64,000 nt of DNA. It comes from Desulfosporosinus sp. FKB. Its GTDB lineage: Bacteria; Bacillota; Desulfitobacteriia; Desulfitobacteriales; Desulfitobacteriaceae. Shown here one piece after another: positions 1-7,290 of this stretch (position 1 is the stretch's first letter; every line of letters begins with the position of its first letter). The stretch is from the NCBI RefSeq assembly GCF_002196705.1, contig NZ_NADJ01000039.1, forward strand, positions 431,631-495,630, written 5' to 3'. Both the position numbers and the translations under genes were made by a program. The notes under the pieces are model-generated. The model had not been told where the DNA came from and did no database searches. It worked only from the letters and a program-made list of their open reading frames with translations.

Positions 1-21
1 TCCCATTCTTTCACTCCCTAT

Positions 22-103
22 CGCTAAAGCAATTATAGCAAATAAAAAAGCTGTCCCATAGCACGCTAAAGCGGTTGTAAAAAACCGTTAAAGCAATTAT
101 AAT
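22..103 (+). promoter_or_regulatory. Promoter with repeated CGYTAAAGC operator candidates
   Basis: A TTGTAA box (75-80) and a TATAAT box (98-103) with a 17-base spacer precede the XRE gene. The direct repeat CGYTAAAGC occurs at about 22, 64 and 86. The first and third copies extend to CGYTAAAGCAATTATA, and the third lies inside the promoter spacer. This is where an autoregulating repressor would bind; the repressor assignment is inference. Confidence 0.5.
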
Positions 104-128
104 TATTGTCAAAAGGAAGTATGCCTTT

Positions 129-362
129 ATGCAAAATCTTTTCAATCTCCGAACCAAACAAAAATTTTCTCAAGCTGAGCTTTCCAGACGCTCAAAGGTT
201 TCCCAAACCTATATTTCTGAACTGGAAGCCAACAAGAAGCAGCCGACCTATCCCATCCTTAAGAAACTCGCTGCCGCCCTCGGTGTTAGTATTTCCGAAC
301 TCATCGAAGAACAATCCCCCAAACAGCGGGAGGAAAACAATGGGCAGACAAGAACTTACTGA
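129..362 (+). CDS. XRE-family HTH transcriptional regulator (small)
   Basis: The 77-residue protein is almost entirely one Cro/C1-type helix-turn-helix: SQAELSRRSKVSQTYISELE is the two-helix DNA-binding core, followed by the family's PTYPILKKLAAALGVSISEL segment. The ATG at 129 follows AAGGAAG with a 9-base gap. The short charged tail overlaps the next gene by 23 bases, so the two are probably co-translated. It probably binds the CGYTAAAGC repeats in its own promoter (inference). No effector domain is present, as in many phage- or element-type repressors. Confidence 0.85.
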   Translation: MQNLFNLRTKQKFSQAELSRRSKVSQTYISELEANKKQPTYPILKKLAAALGVSISELIEEQSPKQREENNGQTRTY

Positions 363-558
363 TTTTGAGATCGGCTATAAGTACGTGCGCAAACGTTATT
401 CCGTTTTTTCCAAACGCAGCTACCGGGATTTATGGGCACTGGGAATCGCTTATCTGCAGACAAGAGGGTCTAATGCCGAGCTGTCCAGAGGCATGGGTTT
501 CTATTTCCTGGAGTTAGGCATTAAAATCCGCCTCGCTGAGATGATCCCGGACAATTAG
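340..558 (+). CDS. Hypothetical small protein downstream of XRE
   Basis: This is a 72-residue protein starting MGRQELTDFEIGYKYVRKRY, with the ATG at 340 preceded by GGGAGG. It overlaps the 3' end of the XRE gene in another frame, the usual arrangement for translational coupling. It is rich in Tyr, Arg and Leu, has no signal peptide or membrane segment, and I do not recognise a family. Co-expression with the regulator suggests an accessory or partner protein (inference). Confidence 0.6.
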   Translation: MGRQELTDFEIGYKYVRKRYSVFSKRSYRDLWALGIAYLQTRGSNAELSRGMGFYFLELGIKIRLAEMIPDN

Positions 559-581
559 AAAACCCGGCTGCACCCACACAC

Positions 582-778
582 GAAGACATTGTCTTCACAC
601 ATACTAGCCTTCTTGCAGACAATGTCTTCGCAGGAACTAGCCCTTCTTGCAGACAATGCGCCTTCTCCTTTAGCTTCCCTTAGTTCCAGACAATGTAGTT
701 GTACATATGAAGGTAACAACCTCAAATAAAAATGCCTATTCCAAATTGGACTTTGCCATCCAATCTAGAATAGGCATA
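582..778. repeat. Short AGACAATG repeats and a hairpin in a gene-free stretch
   Basis: The 559-930 gap has no gene I can support. It contains two near-identical 21-22 base units (604-624 and 637-658, ending CTTCTTGCAGACAATG), a third partial copy ending at 695, and an inverted version, GAAGACATTGTCTTC, at 582-596. A 10-bp perfect hairpin (ATGCCTATTC at 732-741 with GAATAGGCAT at 768-777) follows. It has no T-run, so terminator function is doubtful. Confidence 0.5.
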
Positions 779-930
779 ACTTCTGTTGTTTTAAATTGGT
801 CTGCGTTGTTCATTAATTCCGCAGTTTTATGGAATTATAGATTTGTAATGACATCGTAAAGCAAATCGGCAAATTTTTTAAATAACTGCATATAATACTA
901 TATAATCAAGGTATCGAAAGGAGTGGTATT

Positions 931-1200
931 GTGGCTAATACAACTAACTTAAATATTCGTGTGGATGAGGAATTAAAACGCAAGGCTGAGGCCATATTCG
1001 CCGAGCTAGGGCTTAATATGTCCACAGCTATAAATATTTTCCTGCGTTATTCCGTTCGCTACGGCGGCATTCCTTTTGACCTCCGCATTGAACAACCAAA
1101 TGCAGAAACCTTAGCTGCTATCGATGATATCAATAACAATCGCAATATGAGCAAAGCCTTTAACAGCATCAGTACTTTTATTGATGATCTGAATGCTTAG
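931..1200 (+). CDS. RelB/DinJ-family antitoxin (orphan)
   Basis: The 89-residue protein has the N-terminal ribbon-helix-helix of RelB/DinJ antitoxins (NLNIRVDEELKRKAEAIFAE, then LGLNMSTAINIFLRYSVRYGGIPFDL), which binds DNA as a dimer. The C-terminal toxin-binding tail is present. The start is GTG at 931, 12 bases after AAAGGAG. No RelE/YafQ-type toxin follows: the next gene is on the other strand and belongs to a different TA type. It may be a solitary regulator or an antitoxin whose partner has been lost. Confidence 0.85.
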   Translation: MANTTNLNIRVDEELKRKAEAIFAELGLNMSTAINIFLRYSVRYGGIPFDLRIEQPNAETLAAIDDINNNRNMSKAFNSISTFIDDLNA

Positions 1201-1251
1201 AATCAGGTACCCTTTAGTATCCCTAAAACTTATGCTTTCTGACAGTATAAA

Positions 1252-1272
1252 AAAACTGACATTGTCAGTTTT
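1252..1272. terminator. Bidirectional hairpin between relB and hepT
   Basis: AAAACTGACA is followed after one base by its exact complement TGTCAGTTTT. The outer A/T runs make it usable as an intrinsic terminator on both strands for the converging relB and hepT transcripts. Confidence 0.6.
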
Positions 1273-1311
1273 CCGAATTCCTTGAAATTATGGCAGCACT
1301 TCCGTACTTAT

Positions 1312-1746
1312 TTAATCAAACTTAATATGCCGATAATAGAAACTCTTCTTAGCGGCCTCATATTCCTCTGTATCGAAACTACCCTTATCCAGTTCTATCC
1401 CCACAATATTCATAATCGTACCTCTAAGCATTTTGAGATCATTTGTGATGATATCAAACACCATAAAAGTATCAATATTAATATAGTCATGAACTACCCG
1501 ATTCCTGAAGCTTTTTATCAACGGCCAATCCACATCCGAATATATCTGTTTAAGCTCTTTGCTGATTTTTCCAACATTCTCACCGATGTTCGTCAAAAGA
1601 TTCAGAGTGGCGTTGAAATTCATCTGCTCGTTCTTTTCGAAGAAGTCCTCAGCATTGGCACAATCTGCGAAATACAGTATGATTTTCTCGATGCACTCAA
1701 GTATATTAAGCAGATACATGAGGTCGTTCTTAATGCTCGGTAACAT
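1312..1746 (-). CDS. hepT: HepT-like toxin (DUF86, HEPN domain)
   Basis: The 144-residue helical HEPN/DUF86 protein carries the RX4HXY active-site motif as RNRVVHDY near residues 82-89. In characterised HepT/MntA pairs the toxin is an RNase-like or tRNA-targeting HEPN protein that the MntA partner neutralises by polyadenylylating the motif tyrosine. That mechanism comes from family knowledge and is not shown here. The gene overlaps the upstream nucleotidyltransferase gene by 17 bases, the standard layout of this TA system. Confidence 0.88.
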   Translation of the reverse strand: MLPSIKNDLMYLLNILECIEKIILYFADCANAEDFFEKNEQMNFNATLNLLTNIGENVGKISKELKQIYSDVDWPLIKSFRNRVVHDYINIDTFMVFDIITNDLKMLRGTIMNIVGIELDKGSFDTEEYEAAKKSFYYRHIKFD

Positions 1747-2026
1747 AGATAATCTCCTTTCTTGCTCTATGCAGCACTATGGGATTGGCATACCTTTCAA
1801 TTACAATATCTATGTGCTTATTTGTAAGTTTTTGGAGCTCATCTCTAAACACTGACAATGATCGGTAATCAACATTGTCTTCAATGAGGATATCTATGTC
1901 ATTAGACATTTCTCCTCTTGCCATAGAACCGAATACTCCCAATTTGCTCAATTTGAATTTCTTAAATAGATTATTTCGAAGCATAATACTTTCCAATTCA
2001 GATATCTGATGATTTTGCCCAGGCAT
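1730..2026 (-). CDS. mntA: MntA-like minimal nucleotidyltransferase antitoxin
   Basis: The 98-residue protein carries the MNT signature GSMARGE...DIDIL, with the two catalytic acidic residues of DxD and a third Asp later (HIDIV). The gap between GS and DxD is eight residues, two shorter than the usual GSX10DXD, but the core is otherwise intact. It lies immediately upstream of hepT and overlaps it. The expected role is AMP transfer to the HepT tyrosine (family knowledge). Confidence 0.85.
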   Translation of the reverse strand: MPGQNHQISELESIMLRNNLFKKFKLSKLGVFGSMARGEMSNDIDILIEDNVDYRSLSVFRDELQKLTNKHIDIVIERYANPIVLHRARKEIIYVTEH

Positions 2027-2330
2027 TCAGATCACACCTTCTTGTCATTATCTAAGACTTTTTTGTTTAATACCTTTGGCTAATTAAAAAACTTAACTAT
2101 TAACTTGGCATTTTTCCGTCTCCAATTATTGGTATCCCCAGCATAGCATGCGGAATTTATCCCGTCAATGTGCTTTTCTTGGTGTTAAAATATGCTATGG
2201 CTGGAGATAAATTCTCGTAAGTTACGCTGAAAACTTTAAAAAAATCTGTAAATATCTCAGGAAATCTAGTCGGATTTCCTGACTTTAATGTAATTATGCC
2301 CTACTATTTCCATATGCTAAAACAGATAAT

Positions 2331-2460
2331 TGACTCGAACAGAGGTGTACTAAGAGCAGTGAGTCAGGGATCGACTAAACTGGGGTCCTCTGTCTTGCGG
2401 AATCTCTTCATAGGCAACAACCCAAGAGTCCAGATGATGAACCCGGGTTGTTATTTTTTC
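2331..2460 (+). ncRNA. Possible structured leader RNA with terminator
   Basis: A stem pairs ACAGAGG (2339-2345) with CCTCTGT (2387-2393). A competing TGACTC/GAGTCA pairing lies in its 5' half. A terminator-like hairpin follows (AACAACCC 2416-2423 with GGGTTGTT 2445-2452, then ATTTTTTC). I could not match it to a riboswitch or T-box consensus. It lies 80 bases upstream of a TA-like operon and may be a leader or a stand-alone small RNA. An open frame at 2296-2493 across it looks accidental. The rest of 2027-2330 shows nothing recognisable. Confidence 0.35.
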
Positions 2461-2542
2461 TCAGAATGCATATTGTGTACGCTATGTACGTAATATACAA
2501 TAGGAAGTGAAAAGCATGGTTCCGAAAAAGGAGGGTGTAATT

Positions 2543-2956
2543 ATGCAAGAAGTTATTAATGCCACCGATGTCAGGAAAGATTGGGGACGTTTTATTGATA
2601 ATGTTGTGCGTTTAAAGCCCTCTTTGGTAAAACGGAACAGAGACTATCTTGCAGCTATGTCTCTAGAGCATTTGGAAGTTGTTTTAACACCATATAGGTT
2701 CACTCTTGAATATGAAAAAGAAGCCGACGGCAGTTTAAGTGGCTCTCTGAAAGAGCTGGATATCATAGCTAATGCTGCAAGTTTGGGGGCGTTAAAAACA
2801 GAGCTTACTAAAGAACTGATTGAATATGCCCAAGAATATATGGATGAGTTCGATAAATATTATGGGGCTCCCAACAGAAAGGTTCATTTCCCTTATGTTA
2901 TGCGGGTGCTGATACAGAAAGATGAGGATGCCGTAAGAGGTTTGCTTGATGCCTAA
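2543..2956 (+). CDS. Phd/YefM-like and HicB-like antitoxin-type protein
   Basis: The 137-residue protein starts at ATG 2543 after a strong GGAGGG. Residues 1-50 (INATDVRKDWGRFIDNVV, RNRDYLAAMSLEH) resemble the Phd/YefM fold. Residues 55-110 resemble a HicB partial RNase-H-like domain (FTLEYEKEADGSLSGSLKEL followed by a helical TKELIEYAQEYMDEF). The 3' end overlaps a tiny gene similar to the start of HicA toxins. The expected job is antitoxin and autorepressor (inference). Confidence 0.6.
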   Translation: MQEVINATDVRKDWGRFIDNVVRLKPSLVKRNRDYLAAMSLEHLEVVLTPYRFTLEYEKEADGSLSGSLKELDIIANAASLGALKTELTKELIEYAQEYMDEFDKYYGAPNRKVHFPYVMRVLIQKDEDAVRGLLDA

Positions 2957-3089
2957 CTGGAGAGAATTAAAGCGATTTTGTGAACGGGATGGATGGGAGC
3001 TGTACAAAGATACAGATCATTATTTTTATTGGAAAATAAAGGATTATGGAAGCTTGAAAACTAGATTAAGTATTTCAAAACAAAACTAA
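2949..3089 (+). CDS. Short HicA-like toxin, probably truncated
   Basis: A 46-residue frame begins at ATG 2949, overlapping the stop of the antitoxin gene by 8 bases. Its start, MPNWRELKRFCERDGWELYK, and the following D-H-Y-F-Y-W segment resemble the N-terminal half of HicA-type mRNA interferases. Those are normally 60-80 residues and continue with a basic stretch and a conserved C-terminal helix that are missing here. It may be a decayed toxin. The tight coupling supports a real TA origin. Confidence 0.5.
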   Translation: MPNWRELKRFCERDGWELYKDTDHYFYWKIKDYGSLKTRLSISKQN

Positions 3090-3129
3090 AAGGGCACCAA
3101 TCAGTCAATAGATCTGCTTGGCGCCCTTT
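3089..3129. terminator. Terminator after HicA-like gene, bidirectional
   Basis: AAAGGGCACCAA pairs with TTGGCGCCCTTT with one internal mismatch. A and T runs flank the stem on both sides, so it can serve both the plus-strand TA operon and the minus-strand Fe-S gene that ends at 3160. Confidence 0.65.
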
Positions 3130-3159
3130 CAAGCTACTTGTCGTTTCAAGTGTCCCTTA

Positions 3160-3690
3160 TTACTCTTGCGATACCAGTTTCAAAAAGTCATCCTCTAGCA
3201 TATACGGACAAGATGATATTTTAAAATCATTTCTTAAAGCAACAGCAAAGGCCATGCAGGTTAGAAAACCACATTTCTTGCAGTTTGTCCTTGGCAGGAG
3301 TTTATAGATATCCATCGCAGCAGGTAGTGGCCTATTGCCCTCAAATTTCGGCTGAATCTCGTTTCTTCGATTCCAAACATCGTTGACGATATTAATAATT
3401 TTGCAAGTAAACTCTTTTGCTTCCTCCCTATCCGAGATAGGGGTAATTCCAATTTCTTTGGGCCTGAATGCATATATCTTTTCTATCTTTTCTTTTCCAC
3501 CAGGCGACCAAAGCAAGATCCTGCTCTGGTGATTATAATCGACAAGTCCCTTCAGGTCGGCATTTAGATATGGGAAGACTTCGCTAATGTCATTCGCCAT
3601 GGCAATGAAGACACGATACCAGTTCGCCCCAGGATGACATCCCGGTGATGACAACTTCATTTCGTATTCTCGAATCAATTTTATTGACAT
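3160..3690 (-). CDS. 4Fe-4S domain protein (PF04060-type)
   Basis: The 176-residue protein carries near its C-terminus the four-cysteine motif CKKCGFLTCMAFAVAL...C, typical of the small Fe4S4 domain found in the corrinoid Fe-S protein large subunit and RnfB. The N-terminal 120 residues have no family I recognise. The start is set at ATG 3690 because AGAGGTGG lies 5 bases upstream; a GTG three codons earlier is possible. It is isolated, with no corrinoid or acetyl-CoA pathway genes nearby, so its partner is unknown. Likely cytoplasmic redox or cofactor protein. Confidence 0.65.
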   Translation of the reverse strand: MSIKLIREYEMKLSSPGCHPGANWYRVFIAMANDISEVFPYLNADLKGLVDYNHQSRILLWSPGGKEKIEKIYAFRPKEIGITPISDREEAKEFTCKIINIVNDVWNRRNEIQPKFEGNRPLPAAMDIYKLLPRTNCKKCGFLTCMAFAVALRNDFKISSCPYMLEDDFLKLVSQE

Positions 3691-4031
3691 TAAGGCCACC
3701 TCTAATCTTCATATTAGCGTATTCAAAAACGAATAGGCTACATTTCTCAATATCGCGCAAATGCAAATTTTTATTTTGCCTTAAAAGTTCTCTACGTTTA
3801 AATTAGTTTAACCGTTAAATAATACTCTTCAAGCGTTCTGCATTTTTCCGAATATTCCTTCTAATCTTACATTAAAATTATATCCTTCTCCGCCAAAAAC
3901 AAAAGCAGACAATCCATACATGGAGTTTTTTGAGCAATCTACTAAAGATACAAATTTGACAAGGCTTAGAATTACTCTGCCCCCCCTTGCTGATACCTTC
4001 CCTCCCAAGAATTATAGTAATGACACCACCA

Positions 4032-4071
4032 GCATAGGCCTCGCGCCGAAGGGCGCGAGGCCTATGCTTTT
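4032..4071 (+). terminator. Perfect 16-bp GC-rich hairpin
   Basis: GCATAGGCCTCGCGCC (4032-4047) is exactly complementary to 4052-4067 around a GAAG tetraloop and is followed by TTTT. It looks like a plus-strand intrinsic terminator, but no plus-strand gene lies within about 900 bases upstream. The 3691-4031 stretch shows no gene I can support. Confidence 0.6.
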
Positions 4072-4106
4072 AAGGGAGTAAGATTACACTAAATCTTACT
4101 CCCTTA
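4071..4106. repeat. Second perfect 15-bp hairpin in tandem
   Basis: TAAGGGAGTAAGATT (4071-4085) is exactly complementary to 4092-4106 with a 6-base loop. It starts within a base of the end of the first hairpin. There is no T-run on either side. Confidence 0.6.
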
Positions 4107-4193
4107 TATTCGTAGAGCTTCGTAACGGTCAGAAACCGAGTTCAATTTATAATTCAAACTAATAATAGCAAATTAAAGCGTTAACCTAAATAA

Positions 4194-4583
4194 CTACTTA
4201 AACATTAGAAGTTGGCTCGGATCGACGTCAAGGGATTTAGCGATTCTGTAAATGGCAATAACAGATAAACCATAGACAGACGTACTTTCAAGATGGCTAA
4301 TGGCAGCATAACTCAACTCCAATTTTTCGGCCAGCTCACTCTGACTAAGACCTCGCTGCTTCCGAAGAAATTGAATTTTAAAACCTATATTCTTCAAAAA
4401 TTGATTCTCATCTTCATCATCAAATTTCATCCCCAAGGATATGACCAAGCTTCTTCTCAAATCTGAAAATACTTCTTCGTGCGTATAGCGCACATTGGTA
4501 GATCTTGCTTCCAATTCTGCTTCTTTAAATTTATAGTAAATTTCATTTTCGAATAGCTTTCGTTCGTAGGCTTCAATGCTCAT
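4194..4583 (-). CDS. XRE-family regulator with antitoxin-like N-terminal helix region
   Basis: About 129 residues. The first 55 (SIEAYERKLFENEIYYKFKE..., YTHEEVFSDLRRSL) are helical and resemble the N-terminal part of antitoxins that bind ParE/RelE-like toxins. Residues 70-125 are a Cro/C1 HTH (IQFLRKQRGLSQSELAEKLE, SYAAISHLES). No toxin gene is adjacent. The ATG at 4583 is preferred because it begins the conserved-looking MSIEAYERKL, although its ribosome site is weak and an ATG at 4616 is in frame. Confidence 0.7.
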   Translation of the reverse strand: MSIEAYERKLFENEIYYKFKEAELEARSTNVRYTHEEVFSDLRRSLVISLGMKFDDEDENQFLKNIGFKIQFLRKQRGLSQSELAEKLELSYAAISHLESTSVYGLSVIAIYRIAKSLDVDPSQLLMFK

Positions 4584-4831
4584 TACAGCCCATATCACCA
4601 TAACCATTTTTAGCAAAAATACTGGCTCTGATGTTTATACCCATTTGATTATCCCCTTCTAAGTTGGCAAAACTACTTCAAGCAAAGGTTTAAGTTATAG
4701 ATGGTTCTTGCAAAGTAATGTATAATAAAAATAACAAACGCATGTTCGATAGGCAAGCTTAATTTTGTATGCTTGCACCGGTTAAACAAACGTATGCATG
4801 AATTTAGTTGAAGAAAGTGGTGACGAACAGG

Positions 4832-6994
4832 ATGAGTGACATCTTGGCGGGACTTAATGAACAGCAGCGACAGGCAGTAACTGCCACGGAAGGCTTCATA
4901 CGCGTGATTGCGGGTGCGGGGTCAGGTAAAACCCGCGCGCTGTCGCATCGTTTTGCCTATCTTGTCAATGAGATTGGCATTATGCCGTCCAACATCCTCT
5001 GTGTCACATTTACCAATAAATCCGCTCAGGAGATGAAGCATCGCATCCGCCTGCTCTGCGGCGACAACGATACCGGCTATATCAGCACGTTCCACAGCTT
5101 CTGTGTAACAGTTTTGCAGGAGGACATCAACGCTGTCCACTATCCGAAAAGCTTTCTTGTTCTTGATAATTCTGATATCAACGACATGCTGAAGATCATT
5201 TATGAAGAACGGGGCCTCACCTTGCGGCATATGACCTTCTCTAAGGCGAGAGACATGATCGAAATCCGCAAGCTGTTTAAAGATCCGGAGTACTACAAAT
5301 TTATGGTTTCTCTTTCCCTTGAAGAGCTGTACCTCAAGTATCAGAATGCCGTGGAAGCGGAGGACATTATTTTCTGGGGATACCTGTATCAGGAAAAGAA
5401 ATGTTTCGGACTCGACTACAACGACCTGATTAAATATGTACTCTACATCTTCAGTGTGGACGCTGCGATCCGGCTGAAGTGGCAGCAGCGGCTGGAATAC
5501 ATCATGATTGACGAGTATCAGGATATTGACGAACTGCAGTACCGGCTGATGAAGGTGCTGTGTGATTATCACAAAAACCTTTTTATCGTAGGCGATCCGG
5601 ATCAGACGATCTACACCTGGCGCGGTGCCCGGCTCAAATATCTGCTGGACTTTGACCAGGAATTCCCCCAGGTCCGCACCATCATGATGATGGAGAATTA
5701 TCGCTCAACACCGCAGATTCTCGCTGCAGCGAATTCTTTAATTAGAAACAATAAAAAACGCATCGACAAGGTCTTGCTTCCTACGCTGCCGGACGGGGTT
5801 CCGGTTGTTTACCATCATGCCAAAACAGCGGAGGCGGAGGCCCGCTGGGTCGCGCTGCAAATCCAGGAGCTGCTTGCTCAGGGCGTAAAACTAAGCGACA
5901 TGACAATCCTCTATCGCGCCCATTTCATCTCCCGGACGCTGGAGGAGGTATTTCTGAAAGAAAAACTTCCCTACACGATCTATAGCGGCGTACAATTTTT
6001 TGGCCGGATGGAGATCAAAGATACTCTCGCTTATCTCCGGCTCATTCTCTATAAGGACGATCTGTCCTTCCTGCGGGTTGCTAACGTGCCAAAACGCAAT
6101 ATCGGCGTGCGGCGCATGAAATTTTTGCAAGATTATGCCGTCCAAAATCAATGTTCCCTTTACAACGCTCTCGAAAGAACGATTGACCAGGAAATTTTCA
6201 AGGGCACGAAGGCCAAGGGTTTTCTCAATTTAATCGAGCATTTTTTCACAGGTTATCAGACGATGCCGATTTCCGACTTGTTAAATTCGCTCCTTGACCA
6301 AAGCGGCTATGAGGCAATGCTCCGGACGGAAGGAAGTCAGGAGCGGCTGGACAATTTGGCAGAGCTCAAACAATCGGTTTATGAATACGAGACCACAAGC
6401 GGAGAGGAAAACACCTTAGAAAACTATTTGTCTCATATAGGGCTGCTCACAAATACCGATATAGCTTCCAACAAAAATACGGTTAAACTGATGACCGTAC
6501 ATACGGCGAAGGGCCTGGAGTTTCCCTATGTGTTCCTTTGCGGTCTTGGGGAAGGCGTGTTTCCCTCAAAAAAGACCAAGACGCTTGAAGCCATGGAAGA
6601 AGAACGGCGGCTTGCCTTTGTCGCTTTCACCCGTGCGGAAAAAGCTTTGTACCTGACGGATGCGGAGGGACGGAACTTGGACGGTTCCTATCGCTATCCG
6701 TCCCGTTTCATTTTCAATGTAGCCAAGGATCTGCTGGTTTACACGGCAGAACTTGATGAAGGTCTGGTCAAGGAATCAAATTGGCATATCACCAGCAGCG
6801 AGAAGTTAATAGAAGCGAAGTCTTCAGAGTTTCCTTTCCGACCCGGCGACCGTATCGTGCACGACATCATGGGTGCCGGCGAAGTCATTGATATCAACCG
6901 TGACAAAGCTGCCTACTTAATTAAGTTCGACGGCCTTGGAACGGTGAGGAATATAAGCCTGAGAGCCAAAATCAAAGCGGAAAACGGCAGATAA
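4832..6994 (+). CDS. UvrD/PcrA-family superfamily 1A DNA helicase
   Basis: The 720-residue ATP-dependent 3'-5' DNA helicase shows all SF1A motifs: LNEQQRQAV Q-motif (8-16), Walker A GAGSGKT (28-34), TFTNKSAQEM, STFHSF, Walker B DEYQD (about 227), VGDPDQTIYTWRGA, TVHTAKGLEF and the arginine-finger region LAFVAFTRA. The C-terminal 50 residues (PGDRIVHDIMGAGEVI) match the PcrA tudor-like RNA-polymerase-binding domain. ATG 4832 fits family alignment; a TTG at 4808 is in frame. It is a stand-alone gene and probably a second UvrD paralogue. Its stop nearly touches a broken DUF364 gene. Confidence 0.92.
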   Translation: MSDILAGLNEQQRQAVTATEGFIRVIAGAGSGKTRALSHRFAYLVNEIGIMPSNILCVTFTNKSAQEMKHRIRLLCGDNDTGYISTFHSFCVTVLQEDINAVHYPKSFLVLDNSDINDMLKIIYEERGLTLRHMTFSKARDMIEIRKLFKDPEYYKFMVSLSLEELYLKYQNAVEAEDIIFWGYLYQEKKCFGLDYNDLIKYVLYIFSVDAAIRLKWQQRLEYIMIDEYQDIDELQYRLMKVLCDYHKNLFIVGDPDQTIYTWRGARLKYLLDFDQEFPQVRTIMMMENYRSTPQILAAANSLIRNNKKRIDKVLLPTLPDGVPVVYHHAKTAEAEARWVALQIQELLAQGVKLSDMTILYRAHFISRTLEEVFLKEKLPYTIYSGVQFFGRMEIKDTLAYLRLILYKDDLSFLRVANVPKRNIGVRRMKFLQDYAVQNQCSLYNALERTIDQEIFKGTKAKGFLNLIEHFFTGYQTMPISDLLNSLLDQSGYEAMLRTEGSQERLDNLAELKQSVYEYETTSGEENTLENYLSHIGLLTNTDIASNKNTVKLMTVHTAKGLEFPYVFLCGLGEGVFPSKKTKTLEAMEEERRLAFVAFTRAEKALYLTDAEGRNLDGSYRYPSRFIFNVAKDLLVYTAELDEGLVKESNWHITSSEKLIEAKSSEFPFRPGDRIVHDIMGAGEVIDINRDKAAYLIKFDGLGTVRNISLRAKIKAENGR

Positions 6995-6995
6995 G

Positions 6996-7290
6996 GAAGT
7001 TAGATAGGCATAATCCGCTTCGGGCAGCAGATATTCAGAGTCCGGCATAGGGTAGTCTCCCTCTAACGGTTCCCATTCGATGATGGAAAAATCGCAGACC
7101 GGTTCCAGCAGATTCTCCAAGTATGGAAAATGGCCGACCACCACAACCTTTTTCCCCTTGCCTTTATTCTGGGACATAATAAAGGGATCATAGCGCCGGA
7201 CATCCGAAAATTCCACGCCATTGGCTCTGGCCACCTGAGGATTGTTATAATAACACCTTCAAAGTATTTGGTTGCCACATTCCTGCCCAT
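6996..7290 (-). pseudogene. Broken DUF364 (heavy-metal-chelation domain) gene fragment
   Basis: Two frames join into one DUF364-like sequence: MGRNVATKYFEGV (from 7290) continues after a one-base loss near 7247 as YNNPQVARANGVEFSD..., then KKVVVVGHFPYLENLLEP, EWEPLEGDYPMPDSEYLLPEADYAYLT. The homology stops at about 6996, exactly where the convergent helicase gene ends, so the 3' half is missing. The N-terminal part is also short. This is a frameshifted and truncated remnant. Confidence 0.75.

Noticed and set aside
106-558. 150-codon frame covering the XRE gene
   Set aside because: Only its last 72 codons, from ATG 340, have a ribosome site and sensible protein; the rest is the XRE gene in another frame.
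582-695. CRISPR-like repeats
   Set aside because: Only three irregular short units with unequal spacing and no cas genes.
931-1746. RelB paired with the HepT gene as one TA operon
   Set aside because: The genes converge, and HepT already has its MntA partner upstream.
2331-2460. T-box or tmRNA/SRP RNA
   Set aside because: The T-box sequence and the conserved SRP and tmRNA segments are absent on both strands.
2296-2493. 65-codon open frame across the structured region
   Set aside because: No ribosome site, biased composition, and it runs through both arms of a terminator hairpin.
4922-5572. 216-codon antisense frame in the helicase gene
   Set aside because: A shadow of the strongly conserved helicase reading frame.
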